Positions 27,939 to 36,316 of a DNA stretch of 64,000 nucleotides are shown in pieces. Under the pieces are notes generated by a model that saw nothing but the letters and a program-made list of their open reading frames with translations, had not been told where the DNA came from and did not search any database. Source of the DNA: CAKUIA01 sp044433115 (lineage in GTDB: Bacteria; Verrucomicrobiota; Verrucomicrobiia; Opitutales; Intestinicryptomonadaceae); contig JAWXTY010000007.1 of NCBI GenBank assembly GCA_044433115.1, positions 1 to 64,000 on the forward strand. Reading direction: 5' to 3'. Every line of letters begins with the position of its first letter. The stretch's first letter is position 1. The position numbers were made by a program, and so were the translations under genes.

Positions 27939-28538
27939 CTATTGCCTTATGGCACTTAGTCTGTCTCGCAAAAACTCCCTTGCCCTAGACAATCTGCTCT
28001 TTACAGTGCCTAAACCAACATTTAGCTTTAGTGCAATCTCATCGTAGCTAAGTTCTTCTTCGTTTCTTAAACGCATAACTTCAGCATACAAAGGTGGCAT
28101 TTCACTTATAGCCTTTGGGATTTCTGCTTCGAACTCCTTAGATAAGCTCTCTTCTATAGGATTTTGCAACTCGCAAGCAATAGTATCAGCAAGAGTCAAA
28201 TTCACACTCTCATCTGCAGATACAGGCATATCCATAGAGAAAGAACAATGTCTCTTTCTTCTCCACCAATACCAGTGTTTATTCTTTGCTAGATTAGTTG
28301 CAATTTGGTATAACCAAGTAGATACAGAACAATCACCCCTAAAATTAGGCAAAGACTTTCTAGCTCTCAAGAAAGTATCTTGAGCAACTTCTTCAGCATC
28401 TTGCCTATTATTAAGTATCCTATACGCTTGAGTTAACACGTTATCCCAATTATGAGACACCAAGTCGCTAAAAGCATCGTCATCGCCTGCTTTTAACTTA
28501 TCTAAGAATATATCTTTTTCAACTTTAACATCATTCAT
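27939..28538 (-). CDS. ECF-family RNA polymerase sigma factor
   Basis: A 199-residue extracytoplasmic-function sigma factor. Region 2 shows DAEEVAQDTFLRARKSLPNF and STWLYQIATNLAKN (-10 recognition); region 4 shows LRNEEELSYDEIALKLNVGL and GTVKSRLSRARE (-35 recognition helix). It is first of a three-gene group with a membrane protein and a lipoprotein, the usual layout for envelope sensing. It is divergent from the GTPase operon. Confidence 0.93.
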   Translation of the reverse strand: MNDVKVEKDIFLDKLKAGDDDAFSDLVSHNWDNVLTQAYRILNNRQDAEEVAQDTFLRARKSLPNFRGDCSVSTWLYQIATNLAKNKHWYWWRRKRHCSFSMDMPVSADESVNLTLADTIACELQNPIEESLSKEFEAEIPKAISEMPPLYAEVMRLRNEEELSYDEIALKLNVGLGTVKSRLSRAREFLRDRLSAIRQ

Positions 28539-28660
28539 AATTTTAATTATTTCCTTTTCTGGGGAATACTATCTATAAAAATAAACTTTTTTCAAACTTT
28601 ACATTTATAATAGCGTTTATACCTAAGACAAGCAAAAAAGTACTTTCGTTCAAAAAAAAG

Positions 28661-28690
28661 TTGCAAAAGTACCTATATTTGTGTTACAAT
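28661..28690 (+). promoter_or_regulatory. Candidate promoter of the GTPase operon
   Basis: TTGCAA (28661-28666), an 18-bp spacer and TACAAT (28685-28690), 20 bp before the ATG at 28711. AAAAGTAC occurs twice just upstream, a possible binding site. Confidence 0.5.
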
Positions 28691-28710
28691 GCTGAAAAAT
28701 ATATATAAAA

Positions 28711-30456
28711 ATGCTATTTACATCTAAAAACAAAAAAAATGACAAGCTTGCTTTATTAAACTGTATAACAGGAGAAATCTCGCAAAGCACCTCTTTACCT
28801 ACCAAGTTAGGTAGCACTGAAAACTGCACTCTTAAAGCCACTTCAGGCGAAGAAGTCCTAGAGATAGACATAAACGAAAGCGGAAACTTTTTCATAAAAA
28901 ATCTATCTGAAAATACTATACTTTTAAACGCTAAAGTCCTTGAAGAAGGTATTCAAATTGAAGAGACTGAAGCCACTTTGCAAATAGGCAATGACTTATA
29001 TATAATCTTCTTTGGCAAAAATTCTCTAGCAAGAGCAGAAGGTGTAGATATAAATAAGTGGTATATTTTCGACGTTCTAAGCTCAAGAATTGAGGACGAA
29101 GTTATATTTAGCTCTATTAAAAAATCTGTACTTAAAAGAGGTCTAACAGGCTCTGGCTTGGCTCTTTCGCCAAAGGGAGCTTCTTTGGGTTTTTACTACA
29201 ATCAAGTATTTAATATAGAAACTGACGAGCTAGAAGCAATTAGTGCAAATCCTACAATTTCTTATGATGCAAAGGCTATAACTTGCCCTATGTGCTGGCT
29301 TAAGTTCGACATAGGAGACGCTATGAACATTGCCACAGACGAAAATTTACGTGGCGACCCTATCTTAGGCGAAGACGAAATGTTGAGATTTCTACCAGTA
29401 TCTTTTGGTACAGGAGCTGTTGCCCTAGACCCTAGTGGCTTGCCTGCCCCTGACATAGCTTGCCCTCACTGCAGACGTAAGTTGCCTCCGAATTTCTTAG
29501 ACTTAGATTTAAAAATCTTCTCTATAGTAGGAGCTCCAAGTTCTGGTAAGAGTTACTATTTGAGCGTGTTAATTAAAGAGCTTAAAGACGCTCTAATTAA
29601 GAACTTTGGCATAAACTTCAAAGACCTAGACCCAAGTGGCAATATGGTTTTAACTACTATGAAGAATAAGCTATTTTCTGCCGACACACCAGAATCTGCA
29701 ATATTGGCAAAGACAGCCTTTGAAGGTGCTATGTATGAAAAGTACCCAAGATTTGGCAAGATGGTAGCACTTCCTAAGCCTTTGACATACTCTATAGAAA
29801 GCCTCAACGAAGACAAGAATACAGCGATGGTATTCTATGATAACGCTGGCGAACACTTTGAACCAGGGCTAGACCTTGAAGACTCCCCTGGGGCTATGCA
29901 CGTGGCTAGTTCTTCTGCAATCTTCTTCCTTTTTGACCCTGCTTCAAATAGGTCTTTCAAGGAAAAGTTGACTAATCACCCAGACCCTCAACTTAAAATT
30001 AGAGATAGAATAGACCAGCAAGACACTATACTTTCTGAAATGGAAGTTAGAATTAAGCGTATAGTAAACTTAGACTCTAGTGCGAAAATAGAGCAACCTC
30101 TTGCCCTAATTATAAATAAATACGATATTTGGAAAGACCTCTTAGACGAAGACTTAGAGTCTTATTACAAAGATAGCAAGCTCGATTTAGGTGCAGTAGA
30201 TAGAAATAGCGATAGAATTAAAGCTTTTATGCTAAAGACTGAACCTGCAATAGTTGCAACTGCCCAATCATTGTCTAGCAATCTTAAGTACTTTGCAATT
30301 AGCCCATTAGGACACACTCCTATAAAGATTGAAGAGGGTCAATGCCAAGGTATGATAGCTCCAGACCCTGTTAAGATTAAGCCTTTGTTTGTGGAAATAC
30401 CAACTATTTGGGCTTTGAGCAAAACTACAGAAAACTTGATACCTACAACTAAATAA
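28711..30456 (+). CDS. FHA-like/zinc-ribbon P-loop GTPase of a GAP1-type system
   Basis: A 581-residue multidomain protein. Residues about 1-110 look like an FHA-type beta sandwich. Two cysteine pairs, CPMC (192-195) and CPHC (251-254), form a likely zinc ribbon. A P-loop GAPSSGKS (274-281), DNAGE (377-381) as G3 and NKYD (469-472) as G4 mark a GTPase, resembling the DO-GTPase2 type named in computational surveys. I see only one P-loop. The next gene starts after 1 bp and is the GAP1-N2-like partner expected for that GTPase. Role unknown; a GTP-driven signalling or defence device is possible. Confidence 0.75.
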   Translation: MLFTSKNKKNDKLALLNCITGEISQSTSLPTKLGSTENCTLKATSGEEVLEIDINESGNFFIKNLSENTILLNAKVLEEGIQIEETEATLQIGNDLYIIFFGKNSLARAEGVDINKWYIFDVLSSRIEDEVIFSSIKKSVLKRGLTGSGLALSPKGASLGFYYNQVFNIETDELEAISANPTISYDAKAITCPMCWLKFDIGDAMNIATDENLRGDPILGEDEMLRFLPVSFGTGAVALDPSGLPAPDIACPHCRRKLPPNFLDLDLKIFSIVGAPSSGKSYYLSVLIKELKDALIKNFGINFKDLDPSGNMVLTTMKNKLFSADTPESAILAKTAFEGAMYEKYPRFGKMVALPKPLTYSIESLNEDKNTAMVFYDNAGEHFEPGLDLEDSPGAMHVASSSAIFFLFDPASNRSFKEKLTNHPDPQLKIRDRIDQQDTILSEMEVRIKRIVNLDSSAKIEQPLALIINKYDIWKDLLDEDLESYYKDSKLDLGAVDRNSDRIKAFMLKTEPAIVATAQSLSSNLKYFAISPLGHTPIKIEEGQCQGMIAPDPVKIKPLFVEIPTIWALSKTTENLIPTTK

Positions 30457-30457
30457 G

Positions 30458-31381
30458 ATGGCTTACGAATTGATATATACAAGCTTGCAATCGGGGCTAG
30501 TTAGCTCTCGTTCAGGCTTTTGCACTGTTGCAAGAAGTGCGTCAATGCCAGAGCGTTTAGCTGCTTTAGTCGAAAAGCTTAGCGTATTTGAACACGGAAA
30601 GGGCAAAGAAAAGTATTCATACAACAAAATTACTTATACATCTGAGCAATTTTACGTAATTACTGCTTCTTTCGACTCTGGCAAAGACTATACAGGTAGG
30701 ACTAATTTTATATCGCACCACATAGTTTTATCTGAGAGCGAAATTGCAAAATACCCAAACCCTGCAGATTTAATCTTGGGCTATAAAGACAAGTTCTTAA
30801 AGAGCTACACTAAAGCCCCTGAGCTAATTAAAGAAGAAGTCGATTTGTCTTTCATAGCTTTCCCTGAGCGTATACCTTGCATCACTTGGCAAAAGTATTT
30901 TGGCGACACTGGTTACGCTAGTTTACTCAAAACTGCCAACTTAGATATATACTCAAAAGATGGCAATAGCTTAGATATATTGGCTCTTTTTGCCGAAAGT
31001 TCTTCTTTGAACGTCGACAAAAAATCGCCTTGGGACTATACTTTCACAACTAATTGCTTAGATATAGAATTAAAGCAAGCCTACAACTGGAAAGTATTTA
31101 CAGATGTGCCAAGTGCTTCTAAAAAGGAAAACTGCATAGACTTAGAATGTGCTAAAGCTCCTGCCCTTACAGAAAATAGATTTAGCGAATACGCAAGAAC
31201 TGCAAAAAAGACAAAAATGGAAAGCCTTGACATCAAAGCAGGCAGACCCATTCAAGCCTCAAATAAATTTACAGTTATTGAAGCAAAAAAAGCTATTAAC
31301 CCTATGATATTTCTATATGGAAGTATTATAGTTATCTTACTTTCAATTATGTTTTATTTAGCATTTACAATTTTAAACTAG
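30458..31381 (+). CDS. GTPase-associated protein (GAP1-N2-like) with C-terminal membrane anchor
   Basis: A 307-residue protein whose first 140 residues (ELIYTSLQSGLVSSRSGFCT, ARSASMPERLAALVEKLS, NFISHHIVLS) resemble the GTPase-associated protein 1 N-terminal domain type 2. The match is from memory of the family. A single transmembrane helix lies at about 282-304 (IFLYGSIIVILLSIMFYLAF), and the rest is presumably cytoplasmic. It is translationally close to the GTPase gene (1-bp gap). The usual long GAP1 middle and C-terminal domains are absent, which may be compensated by the next gene. Confidence 0.7.
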   Translation: MAYELIYTSLQSGLVSSRSGFCTVARSASMPERLAALVEKLSVFEHGKGKEKYSYNKITYTSEQFYVITASFDSGKDYTGRTNFISHHIVLSESEIAKYPNPADLILGYKDKFLKSYTKAPELIKEEVDLSFIAFPERIPCITWQKYFGDTGYASLLKTANLDIYSKDGNSLDILALFAESSSLNVDKKSPWDYTFTTNCLDIELKQAYNWKVFTDVPSASKKENCIDLECAKAPALTENRFSEYARTAKKTKMESLDIKAGRPIQASNKFTVIEAKKAINPMIFLYGSIIVILLSIMFYLAFTILN

Positions 31382-31390
31382 GAAAAGAAA

Positions 31391-34132
31391 ATGACCCCTC
31401 AACTTTTAATAATAAAAATACAGTCCCTAACAAGTGGAACAGCTAAGTTTGAACTTGGACAGCTAAAACTTTTAGCAAGTGAATACCAAAAACTTCACGA
31501 ACAATGTGCCAAGAGACTAGAACAATGTACATCTCTAATAAAGACTAATAGAGACTATCTCGCCCTCGAGCTAGTTGAGTCTGAACCTCCCCTATTAGAT
31601 ACTATTAGTGCAATTTCTTTTGAAGAACTGCCAAAGTGGGATAAGCTTTGCAAGGAATATGGCATAGACACTTGCCCTCCTTTTGACGACTTTCAAATAG
31701 ATCTATTGCAATCTTTGTATACGAAGGACATAGGGCAAACGCACCCTCTATATAGAGACTATAGACGTGCTATGCGTATGCACAATTACAAAAATGCACT
31801 CAAGGTAATTGGCACTATTTCAAGGATAAACTCTCAAGACTACGAGATTAGGCAAGAGTATCTAAGGCTATTAAATAGCGAAATAGAAAAAGCTTTCAAG
31901 AAACTCAAAGAAGCTCTTAAAAACAAGAATAAGGACGAAATTCTAAAGTTCTACGCTTTCTTAGAGACGCACAAGAACGACTTTAACCAAGAAGAAAAGG
32001 ACTGGGAAAGCATTTCAGATAGCGTAAAACTAATTAAGAAAGACGACGCACTAAAGAATAAAACTGAAATCTTAAAAGAAATTTCAGAACTTGACGCTGA
32101 AAAACAATGGGCTTTAGTCTTGGAAAAAATACAAGAGTTGAAGTTCATTGAAGCTGAGTATGACCTAAAATCAGACGAGAGCCAAACTGAACTTATCGCC
32201 CAAAAACAAAGCATAGTAGACGAGAGAAAGAAGGCAAGCGACCTAGCAAAACTTAAGCTTATTACTACTGAAGAAACTAAAAATGCCCTTGCAAATGAAA
32301 ATAAAAAATCGACTGCAAGAGCTAGATTAAATGCTTATAAAAAGTTTGACGAAAAAAGTGATTTGCTCGACAAAGAAACAGCAAAAAAACTCAATGCTAG
32401 AATGGGAACTTTACGTAATGTAATGCTAATTAAACTTAGTTTTCAAGCCCTATGCTTAGCTTGTATAGCAGGAGCAGGAACTTATGGAGCATTATATGTA
32501 AAAAATGAAATCCAAGCAAAGGAAAGGCTACACCAAGCCTCTATACGCCTTGCTCAAATATCTTCGAATGCCTCTATAGATAACATTAAGGCAGCCTTAG
32601 ACTTATACAAAAAAGACTATGCTGAATTTCTCGATACAAACGAGCTTACCTTAACGCAAATAGCTACAAAAATTGAGCAACAAGAAGAATATAAAAGCAT
32701 TGCTGACTCCATCTTAGCTAAGTTAAATTCTGCCCTAACAGAAGGTGCAAGTTTAGAGAAAACAGCTGAGATAAACGCAAATATAACTTCGCTTGAAGAC
32801 ACTATTAAACTTATGCTTAGAGACGATATTAATCTCTATCAACTAAAGTTAGATAGCTTTAAGACTAAGTATAACACAAATTTAACTGCGATTGAAGCTG
32901 AGTATAACGCAAAGCTAAAGGACTATCTTTCTAAGACTGAGAGCTTAATAAAGAATATCGACTTTGATTTAAGTAATGAGACTATGCAAAACTTGGCTAA
33001 ATCAAGGGAATATTTAGATGCGACAAAGAAGCTTATAGAAGATAATTCTAAGTTCTTTACATTGCATAATATGGATAAGATTAAGCTAGATGACCTTAGC
33101 CTTAGCCAGCTTGAATTTGAGGCTAAGATAAACGACTTTTTAGATATAAAGAAATTACTAGCAGATACTTTGAATGTAGATGAGTATTTTACTACATTGG
33201 AAAAATTGCAAAGAGAAGTTGAATTATCTAATACTTTAAAGGGAGCATTAGCCTCTGTATTAAGTAAAAAGCAAGAACTTAAATATGGCAAGGGCGTTGA
33301 AAACTTCTCTGATGAGGAAATTAACAATGCAAATAATATATCTAAACTAAGCTTGCTCGAAAGCTTGCCAAGTGCATTGCTAGAGCTATCTGAAGTTTAT
33401 GTATACGACAATGGCGTCTCTACTGCATATACTCAAGGTGCGTTGAAAGAGACAAAGAACACTTGGACAGGTGGATATGAAATTGTACAACGTGGCAAGG
33501 AGTTCACTCCAAGAGGCACTACAGTTTTCATAACTAAAAACAAGCTCTCTCAAGGCAACAGAATTTCTAAAGACGAAATTTACACTAACGAAAGACTCTC
33601 TAAGGAAGCTCAATTTATAAATAGCCTACACGAAGAAAAGCATAGCCTATTAAAACTTATAAATCTAATTTATGAGAGCGACACAGACCCTCTATTTAAG
33701 CTTTGGTTTGAAGGAGAAATCTTTAATTTGGCGATGGCAAATAACACTGAAAGTGGCTTGCTTTATAGCCCTACAGCCCAAGCGAGAGCAGAACAAGTTG
33801 CGAAACATAAAATTGGTATAAGCTCACTAAGCTGGCTAAGAAACGACCCTATCAAGAAGAAGGAAATTAACTATAGCCTATACTCTGGCAAGCTCATCGA
33901 CCTTGAAAACGACGCTATGCAAAAGCTAGAATCAACTAAGGCTGTGATAAATTCTAAAGTAAACTTGGTAGGTTTTGCTGACGAAAATGGCGAGCTTAAC
34001 ATAGATTTAAAAGACTATGCTAAGGCAAAAATCTACGCTATAGACAGGCAAGGCAAAGAAATTTTACTAGTTGAAGATGGAATATTGTTGACAAAAGCAA
34101 TGCCTTTTAGTCCTTTAGTACTAAGAGATTAA
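31391..34132 (+). CDS. Large coiled-coil membrane protein of the GTPase operon
   Basis: A 913-residue protein not recognised as a known family. It has a charged, Lys/Glu-rich coiled-coil N-terminal half (about 1-340), one transmembrane helix (about 344-366, KLSFQALCLACIAGAGTYGA), further coiled coil to about 660, and a globular C-terminal domain (about 670-913). A Shine-Dalgarno-like AGGAAAAG precedes it. Its position and membrane topology suggest it is the structural or effector partner of the GTPase and the GAP1-N2-like protein. Confidence 0.7.
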   Translation: MTPQLLIIKIQSLTSGTAKFELGQLKLLASEYQKLHEQCAKRLEQCTSLIKTNRDYLALELVESEPPLLDTISAISFEELPKWDKLCKEYGIDTCPPFDDFQIDLLQSLYTKDIGQTHPLYRDYRRAMRMHNYKNALKVIGTISRINSQDYEIRQEYLRLLNSEIEKAFKKLKEALKNKNKDEILKFYAFLETHKNDFNQEEKDWESISDSVKLIKKDDALKNKTEILKEISELDAEKQWALVLEKIQELKFIEAEYDLKSDESQTELIAQKQSIVDERKKASDLAKLKLITTEETKNALANENKKSTARARLNAYKKFDEKSDLLDKETAKKLNARMGTLRNVMLIKLSFQALCLACIAGAGTYGALYVKNEIQAKERLHQASIRLAQISSNASIDNIKAALDLYKKDYAEFLDTNELTLTQIATKIEQQEEYKSIADSILAKLNSALTEGASLEKTAEINANITSLEDTIKLMLRDDINLYQLKLDSFKTKYNTNLTAIEAEYNAKLKDYLSKTESLIKNIDFDLSNETMQNLAKSREYLDATKKLIEDNSKFFTLHNMDKIKLDDLSLSQLEFEAKINDFLDIKKLLADTLNVDEYFTTLEKLQREVELSNTLKGALASVLSKKQELKYGKGVENFSDEEINNANNISKLSLLESLPSALLELSEVYVYDNGVSTAYTQGALKETKNTWTGGYEIVQRGKEFTPRGTTVFITKNKLSQGNRISKDEIYTNERLSKEAQFINSLHEEKHSLLKLINLIYESDTDPLFKLWFEGEIFNLAMANNTESGLLYSPTAQARAEQVAKHKIGISSLSWLRNDPIKKKEINYSLYSGKLIDLENDAMQKLESTKAVINSKVNLVGFADENGELNIDLKDYAKAKIYAIDRQGKEILLVEDGILLTKAMPFSPLVLRD

Positions 34133-34138
34133 TAATAT

Positions 34139-34528
34139 ATGGCACTATATAAAGTTAGGTGGAAGGGGAAAATTTTAGGAGAATTTAGCAAAGAGCAAAT
34201 TCAAGCTGACTTGCGTTCTTCTAAAATCAGCCTATTTCACCAAGTTCTCGCTGGAGAAGATTGGATTTTGACTAAGGACTTTTTAGACAATTACGTTGAA
34301 GTAGAGCCTACACAAGAAAATCTCAGCGAAAAAAGCATTAATATTGCATATTTTTCTACAGGTCTTGCCTTTTTAAGCCCTTATTTAGTTCTAATTAGTC
34401 TTGGCTTTGCTGGCTTTCTTTTTAAGAATAATTCCAAGAAGAACGCTCTTATAGTAAGTGTAATTGCTCTTTTAATGACGCTTTTGGGCTTGGTCTTTTT
34501 TAATCTAATTGAAACTATAAAGGGATAA
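34139..34528 (+). CDS. GYF-like domain protein with two transmembrane helices
   Basis: A 129-residue protein. Residues 1-50 (VRWKGKILGEFSKEQIQADL ... AGEDWILTKDF) resemble the GYF_2/DUF4339 fold, a small peptide-binding module common in PVC membrane proteins. Two hydrophobic helices follow (about 70-93 and 102-124). It is 6 bp after the coiled-coil gene and closes the operon. Function unknown. Confidence 0.7.
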   Translation: MALYKVRWKGKILGEFSKEQIQADLRSSKISLFHQVLAGEDWILTKDFLDNYVEVEPTQENLSEKSINIAYFSTGLAFLSPYLVLISLGFAGFLFKNNSKKNALIVSVIALLMTLLGLVFFNLIETIKG

Positions 34529-34612
34529 ATTCGCAAAAATTGTAGTTATTTGAAATATATGCTTGCAAAAAAGGTAAAATTCCCAAAAAATACTTATTAA
34601 ACATTAGGGGGC

Positions 34613-34644
34613 TTCTAAAAATAGCTAAGTGCTAGTTTTTAGAA
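34613..34644. repeat. Family C repeat, minimal copy (C4)
   Basis: TTCTAAAAATAGC and GCTAGTTTTTAGAA form a short hairpin equal to the two ends of the longer family C copies joined directly. It lies between the GTPase operon and the Pal-like gene. Confidence 0.65.
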
Positions 34645-34678
34645 CTCACCATTAAATCTTTTTTTAAACAAAATTAAT

Positions 34679-35251
34679 ATGAAAAATATATACAAATTCT
34701 TCCTAATGGCAATACTTGCACTAAGCTTATCAGCTTGCGAAAGTTTTGACCCACCTTCAAATGGCAGTGCAAATAACGCAAATTCAGACCTAGAGCAAAT
34801 GGGTTTTATGTCTGAAAATTCTTATGGCAATGAAAGCGAAAACGATGCTAACGCTCTTATGGGTAGAAATGGTGTAGATTTATCTAATTTTGACCCTAAC
34901 AATATCCCTCAAGAAGATATACTTTGCACAGTGTATTTTGGTTTTGACCAATTTGCAATCGCTCCTTCAGAAAGAGATAAGTTAAGACAAGTTGCTCAAC
35001 TTTTTGCAAGTAACCCAAATTTGAATACTGTTCTTATCGCTAGAACTGACTGGTTAGGCACTGAAGAATATAATATTTTATTGTCCGACAAGAGAGCTTC
35101 TTCTGTATCAGAATACTTAGAGACTAATGCAGTAAGCCCTGCAAATATGCAACCTTTATCTTTGGGTAAAGCAGGTTCAACACCTAATGTACAAAAAAAT
35201 TCACCTGAAGCTAATAACGACAGGCGTGTTGACATAGTTAGATGCAGATAA
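34679..35251 (+). CDS. pal: OmpA/Pal-family peptidoglycan-associated lipoprotein
   Basis: A 190-residue lipoprotein that would tether the outer membrane to peptidoglycan. Signal peptide with lipobox LSAC near residue 20, an Asn/Ser-rich linker (about 25-75), then the OmpA domain: VYFGFDQFAI, RTDWLGTEEYNILLSDKRAS and NDRRVDIV, with the peptidoglycan-binding Asp and Arg in place. No tol genes are nearby, so the Pal name is by domain type only. A terminator follows. Confidence 0.85.
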   Translation: MKNIYKFFLMAILALSLSACESFDPPSNGSANNANSDLEQMGFMSENSYGNESENDANALMGRNGVDLSNFDPNNIPQEDILCTVYFGFDQFAIAPSERDKLRQVAQLFASNPNLNTVLIARTDWLGTEEYNILLSDKRASSVSEYLETNAVSPANMQPLSLGKAGSTPNVQKNSPEANNDRRVDIVRCR

Positions 35252-35282
35252 TTACTTAAAGCTTTAATAGCAAAGTAAATAT

Positions 35283-35312
35283 AAAACCCAGCTTAGAGAT
35301 AGGCTGGGTTTT
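35283..35312 (+). terminator. Rho-independent terminator after the Pal-like gene
   Basis: AAAACCCAGC (35283-35292) pairs exactly with GCTGGGTTTT (35303-35312) around a 10-nt loop. Confidence 0.85.
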
Positions 35313-35383
35313 GTGTTGTATGCTTTTTAAAATTTCTATTTTAAACTTGAAATATTTATAGACATATAAGAGAATAATTAATT

Positions 35384-36316
35384 ATGGATAAGGATTTATC
35401 AGATGTGTTGGTTATTGGAGTGTCGTCGAGGGCTTTGTTCGATTTAGACGATGAAAATGAGATTTTTGTAAAAGAGGGTATAGCTGAATATAGGAAGTAT
35501 CAGCTTGAAAATGAGAATATCTTATTGAAAAAAGGGACTGCCTTTAACTTGGTAGAAAGCCTACTTAGCCTAAACGAAAAGGCTAAGAAACGCATAGTTG
35601 AAGTTGTGGTTATGTCGAAAAATAGCCCCGAAACTGGTGTTAGAATGTTAAATTCCATAGCTGAGTACAAGTTGAATATCAGCAGGATTGCTCTATCTGG
35701 AGGTGAGGCTCTTTCGCCTTATATTGAAGCTTATGCAGTGGACTTATTTTTATCTAAGGACGAAAAGGATATACAAAAAATCATAGACTCAAACAAGACT
35801 GCTGCAGCTATTATATGCCCTCCGCCTGAGAATTTTTCGTCTTGCGATAGCAGGGTTAAGATTGCCTTTGACGCAGACGCTGTAATTTTCTCTGAAAACT
35901 CTGAAATACGCTTTAAAACTGAGGGCTTAGAAGCTTTCGAGCAATACGAAAAAGAGCATACAGAAGAGCCTCTCGAAGAAGGACCTTTTGCTAATTTGCT
36001 AAAGAAATTATCCAAAATCCAAAGCTACCTAGACTCGAGCATAGAGTACTCGCCCCTAAGGTTAGCTATCGTTACAGCAAGGACTGCCCCATCGCATATG
36101 AGGGTAATTAAAACTCTTCGCAAGTGGGGAGTTTATGTAGATGAAGTCTACTTTTTAGGTGGTATTGCAAAAGATAAGGTATTGAAATCCTTTGGGGCTC
36201 AAATATTTTTTGACGACCAAGAGAGCCACTTAAACACATCGAGCAAAGTTGTTCCTTCGGCGAAAGTGCCTTATAAGACAAACTCGCCTTTATCAAAACT
36301 TAAAGGGAAAAAATAG
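35384..36316 (+). CDS. Cytosolic 5'-nucleotidase (NT5C1-like)
   Basis: A 310-residue protein matching the cytosolic IA-type 5'-nucleotidase family, which dephosphorylates nucleoside monophosphates. Visible motifs: DVLVIGVSSRALFDLDDENE at the N-terminus (DLDDE, nucleophile region), VVMSKNSPETGVRMLNSI, IALSGGEALSPYI, KIAFDADAVIFS and, near the end, VEVYFLGG-like DEVYFLGGIAK with FFDDQESH. Its TAG stop shares one base with the GTG start of the next gene, so the two are translationally coupled. Confidence 0.85.
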   Translation: MDKDLSDVLVIGVSSRALFDLDDENEIFVKEGIAEYRKYQLENENILLKKGTAFNLVESLLSLNEKAKKRIVEVVVMSKNSPETGVRMLNSIAEYKLNISRIALSGGEALSPYIEAYAVDLFLSKDEKDIQKIIDSNKTAAAIICPPPENFSSCDSRVKIAFDADAVIFSENSEIRFKTEGLEAFEQYEKEHTEEPLEEGPFANLLKKLSKIQSYLDSSIEYSPLRLAIVTARTAPSHMRVIKTLRKWGVYVDEVYFLGGIAKDKVLKSFGAQIFFDDQESHLNTSSKVVPSAKVPYKTNSPLSKLKGKK

